The notes beneath the pieces are model-generated. The model was given only the letters and a program-made list of their open reading frames with translations. It did no database searches and was not told the origin of the DNA. Source: an uncultured Steroidobacteraceae bacterium (lineage in GTDB: Bacteria; Pseudomonadota; Gammaproteobacteria; Steroidobacterales; Steroidobacteraceae). From it: DNA of 7,022 nucleotides. The position numbers were made by a program, and so were the translations under genes. The stretch spans positions 1 through 7,022 of the forward strand of contig CATPBQ010000347.1 in assembly GCA_955652795.1 (NCBI GenBank). Reading direction: 5' to 3'. This document shows positions 5,976 to 7,022 of the stretch, piece by piece; the stretch's first letter is position 1, and each line of letters opens with the position of its first letter.

Positions 5976-6009
5976 GCGCCCCCCGTGCGGCGGGGCCGGC
6001 TAGGGGCGC
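5976..6009 (+). other. GC-rich leader hairpin before the first tRNA
   Basis: GCGCCCC (5976-5982) is fully complementary to GGGGCGC (6003-6009), and the enclosed 20 bases contain another CCCC/GGGG pairing. It lies between the predicted start and tRNA-Arg and could guide 5' leader processing. There is no T-tract, so it is not a terminator. Confidence 0.4.
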
Positions 6010-6018
6010 CTGGAAGTC

Positions 6019-6095
6019 GTGCCCGTAGCTCAGGCGGATAGAGCATCGGCCTTCTAAGCCGAGGGTCGCAGGTTCAAGTCCTGCCGGGCACGCCA
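6019..6095 (+). tRNA. tRNA-Arg (anticodon TCT)
   Basis: The 77-base cloverleaf has a 7-bp acceptor stem GTGCCCG/CGGGCAC with no mismatch, the D-arm GTAGCTCAGGCGGATAGAGC, and the anticodon stem TCGGC/GCCGA around the loop CTTCTAA, giving anticodon TCT for AGA codons. The T-arm has GGTTCAAGTCC. The discriminator is G and CCA is encoded. It is first in a three-tRNA unit. Confidence 0.97.
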
Positions 6096-6118
6096 GCCGC
6101 ACGACGAGGGGCCGGACG

Positions 6119-6194
6119 GTGGACGTAGCTCAGTTGGTAGAGCCCCGGGTTGTGATCCCGGTTGTCGTGGGTTCGAGTCCCATCGTCCACCCCA
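6119..6194 (+). tRNA. tRNA-His (anticodon GTG)
   Basis: The acceptor stem GTGGACG/CGTCCAC is perfect. The anticodon stem CCGGG/CCCGG encloses TTGTGAT with anticodon GTG, and the T-arm has GGTTCGAGTCC. Base 73 is C and the genomic base before the stem (6118) is G, so the histidine identity pair G-1:C73 is genome-encoded. CCA is encoded. Only 23 bases separate it from tRNA-Arg. Confidence 0.97.
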
Positions 6195-6198
6195 CTCA

Positions 6199-6226
6199 GC
6201 GGGCAAAAGCCGCGCCTTTTGCCCGC
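6199..6226. repeat. Perfect 11-bp hairpin between tRNA-His and tRNA-Lys
   Basis: GCGGGCAAAAG (6199-6209) and CTTTTGCCCGC (6216-6226) pair without mismatch around a 6-base loop. It begins 5 bases after the CCA of tRNA-His. No T-tract follows, and a second hairpin starts 3 bases later. A role in tRNA precursor processing, partial termination or as a mobile palindromic unit are all open. Confidence 0.7.
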
Positions 6227-6228
6227 GG

Positions 6229-6256
6229 GCAGAAAGCGCCGCAGGCGACTTTCTGC
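6229..6256. repeat. Second 12-bp hairpin between tRNA-His and tRNA-Lys
   Basis: GCAGAAAG (6229-6236) pairs with CTTTCTGC (6249-6256); inside it CGCC (6237-6240) pairs with GGCG (6244-6247) around a GCA loop, with only A6248 bulged. It shares the purine/pyrimidine stem pattern (AAAG/CTTT) of its neighbour, so the two may form one paired element. tRNA-Lys begins 11 bases later. Confidence 0.65.
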
Positions 6257-6266
6257 AGTTAGATCA

Positions 6267-6342
6267 GGGCCGTTAGCTCAGCTGGTAGAGCAGGAGACTC
6301 TTAATCTCTTGGTCGTAGGTTCGATCCCTACACGGCCCACCA
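6267..6342 (+). tRNA. tRNA-Lys (anticodon CTT)
   Basis: The acceptor stem is GGGCCGT/ACGGCCC. The anticodon stem GGAGA/TCTCT (one G-T pair at its base) encloses CTCTTAA, giving anticodon CTT for AAG codons. The T-arm has GGTTCGATCCC. The discriminator is A and CCA is encoded. It is the last tRNA of the unit; no clear intrinsic terminator follows in 6343-6422. I searched by eye for a second copy of its 3' end downstream, as expected for an integrated element, and saw none. Confidence 0.97.
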
Positions 6343-6422
6343 ATTTATCGGACATGACGAGTCGAGGGCCCGTTCGCCGTATTCTGTTCGCGGTGGAAGG
6401 GCACTAGTTGCGGTTGCTGCTG

Positions 6423-6575
6423 CTAGCCGCGGCGCTTGAAGAACTGCACGGCACGCTCGTGCTTTTCGGCTGCCGCGCGAGTCTCGAAGGTGCCGAGGTT
6501 TCGCCGCCGCTTGGTGTGTGGATCGGGCTTGCGCGAGTACAGCCGATACTGGCCCGATTTCAGTTTGCGGATCAT
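6423..6575 (-). CDS. Small basic conserved hypothetical protein, 50 aa
   Basis: On the minus strand ATG 6575 opens a 50-codon frame ending in TAG. It begins MIRKLKSGQYRLYSRKPDP, continues through RRRNLGTFETRAAAEKH (23-39), and ends RAVQFFKRRG. I recognise this as a recurring family of about 50-residue uncharacterised proteobacterial proteins with the pattern RKL.SG.YRLYSRK..P.T..RRNLGTF.TR.AAEKHERAVQ.FKR. The layout is two or three beta strands, then one amphipathic helix (about 32-48). It is similar in look to the arm-type or AP2-like DNA-binding domain at the N-terminus of phage integrases, and it is very basic. DNA or RNA binding is therefore an inference. No clear Shine-Dalgarno precedes the start. 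It lies 80 bases from tRNA-Lys and points toward it. No partner gene is visible. Confidence 0.78.
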   Translation of the reverse strand: MIRKLKSGQYRLYSRKPDPHTKRRRNLGTFETRAAAEKHERAVQFFKRRG

Positions 6576-6781
6576 GCGCTTGCACGTAGCTGGGCTTGCA
6601 CGCCTGCGTGCATTATGGTGCTGCGCGAGCGCCGCGTGCGTCGGCCGATTGTCGGATTACGTTTCAGACGAATCCCAATGCGGCGATCCGATACGGATGC
6701 TGAGCGCGGCTCATAACATGAGTTAGCCGCCAGCGGTGCGTCAACTCGTCGCACCCCAACACACGCGCCCGCCACGCTCGC
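6576..6781. other. Non-coding stretch between the small gene and the inverted repeat
   Basis: No open frame here has a start, composition or motif that I can support, and no RNA gene is seen. The only structure is a modest hairpin around 6707-6732, where GCGGCT pairs with AGCCGC and the loop contains CAT/ATG pairing. It does not meet the integron attC core rules. Upstream signals for the small leftward gene should lie here but no clear promoter stands out. Confidence 0.4.
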
Positions 6782-6851
6782 GCCTGTAGGAGCGCTCTCA
6801 CGTAGGGACGTGAGAGCGTCCCATTGTGCTCGCTCTTCAATCGGATCGATG
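6782..6851 (+). repeat. Left 70-bp arm of an inverted repeat, containing a GTAG-type REP-like hairpin
   Basis: The arm starts GCCTGTAGGAG and holds a perfect 11-bp stem CGCTCTCACGT (6793-6803)/ACGTGAGAGCG (6808-6818) with loop AGGG. The stem extends by GGA (6789-6791)/TCC (6819-6821) across a bulged G. A 5' GTAG (6786-6789) next to a bulged hairpin is the layout of REP sequences handled by RAYT (TnpA-REP) enzymes. The arm continues about 30 bases past the hairpin (TGCTCGCTCTTCAATCGGAT) and matches the right arm at 68 of 70 positions. Mismatches are at 6814 and 6824. Confidence 0.85.
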
Positions 6852-6952
6852 CTTTGAATGGGAATGGCGGCCAACTCTCCCGCGGCGATTCAACATCTGT
6901 CTGGCTGCGGCGCGACGAGGGTCGTTGCCGTATGAGAGTGGAGCCGCACGAA

Positions 6953-7022
6953 CATCGATCCGATTGAAGAGCGAGCACATTGGGACGCTGTCACGTCCCT
7001 ACGTGAGAGCGCTCCTACAGGC
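6953..7022 (-). repeat. Right 70-bp arm of the inverted repeat, second REP-like hairpin
   Basis: This is the reverse complement of the left arm with two differences (6980 and 6990). The hairpin is 7001-7011 with 6986-6996; the change at 6990 breaks one of its 11 pairs. The arm ends at the last base of the window, so it may extend further, and a RAYT gene or more copies could follow. The 101-bp centre between the arms (6852-6952) has no coding frame I can support. Confidence 0.85.

Noticed and set aside
6162..6407. 81-codon plus-strand frame containing GPLAQLVEQETLNLLVVGSI
   Set aside because: It is the well-known false translation of tRNA genes; it reads through the end of tRNA-His, the hairpins and tRNA-Lys.
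6700..6740. Possible integron attC site or tRNA-adjacent att site
   Set aside because: The hairpin lacks the RYYYAAC/GTTRRRY core pair, and no duplicate of the tRNA-Lys 3' end was seen downstream.
6572..6978. Two overlapping minus-strand frames of about 100 codons across the inverted repeat
   Set aside because: They translate the repeat arm and its centre, have atypical composition and no support from motifs or a ribosome binding site.

Overview
The window is high-GC bacterial DNA. The Shine-Dalgarno sites, sigma70-like promoters, tRNA genes with encoded CCA ends, an EmrAB-type pump, a CHAD/SixA pair and a GTAG-type REP-like repeat together suggest a proteobacterium, most likely a gammaproteobacterium of the Xanthomonadales/Nevskiales/Steroidobacter kind. 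That placement is an inference from gene content, not from a marker gene. Most of the window looks like ordinary core chromosome. The less explained DNA is the first 730 bases and the last 700 bases.

Layout. (1) Positions 1-447, minus strand: the N-terminal part of a secreted protein with a signal peptide, reading off the left edge. Its upstream region carries a sigma54-like -24/-12 element. (2) Positions 637-4188, plus strand: a MarR-family repressor with a TTG start, then an EmrA-type membrane fusion protein and an EmrB-type 14-helix MFS pump. The same 8-base palindrome GCCTAGGC lies inside the promoter spacer of marR and again inside the promoter in front of emrA, with a hairpin plus T-tract between the two genes. 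This gives a self-contained model: the repressor controls its own gene and the pump through matched operators. (3) Positions 4201-5843, minus strand: a CHAD-domain protein followed by a SixA-type histidine phosphatase, spaced as an operon and convergent with emrB. (4) Positions 5944-6342, plus strand: a stable-RNA promoter, a leader hairpin and three tRNA genes, Arg(TCT), His(GTG) and Lys(CTT), with two strong hairpins between His and Lys. (5) Positions 6423-6575, minus strand: a 50-residue basic protein of a recurring small hypothetical family. (6) Positions 6782-7022: two 70-bp arms in inverted orientation (68 of 70 identical) around a 101-bp centre. Each arm holds a GTAG-type hairpin like those of REP elements mobilised by RAYT (TnpA-REP) transposases. 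The right arm ends exactly at the window edge.

How the genes work together. The regulator and pump form one drug/toxicant efflux module that still needs an outer-membrane TolC-like channel from elsewhere, since none is encoded here. CHAD and SixA form a probable polyphosphate/phosphorelay-related pair. No wholly new multi-gene system is evident. The observations most worth following are the paired operator, the sigma54-like promoter on the secreted-protein gene, the double hairpin inside the tRNA operon, the 50-aa protein next to the tRNAs and the inverted REP pair.
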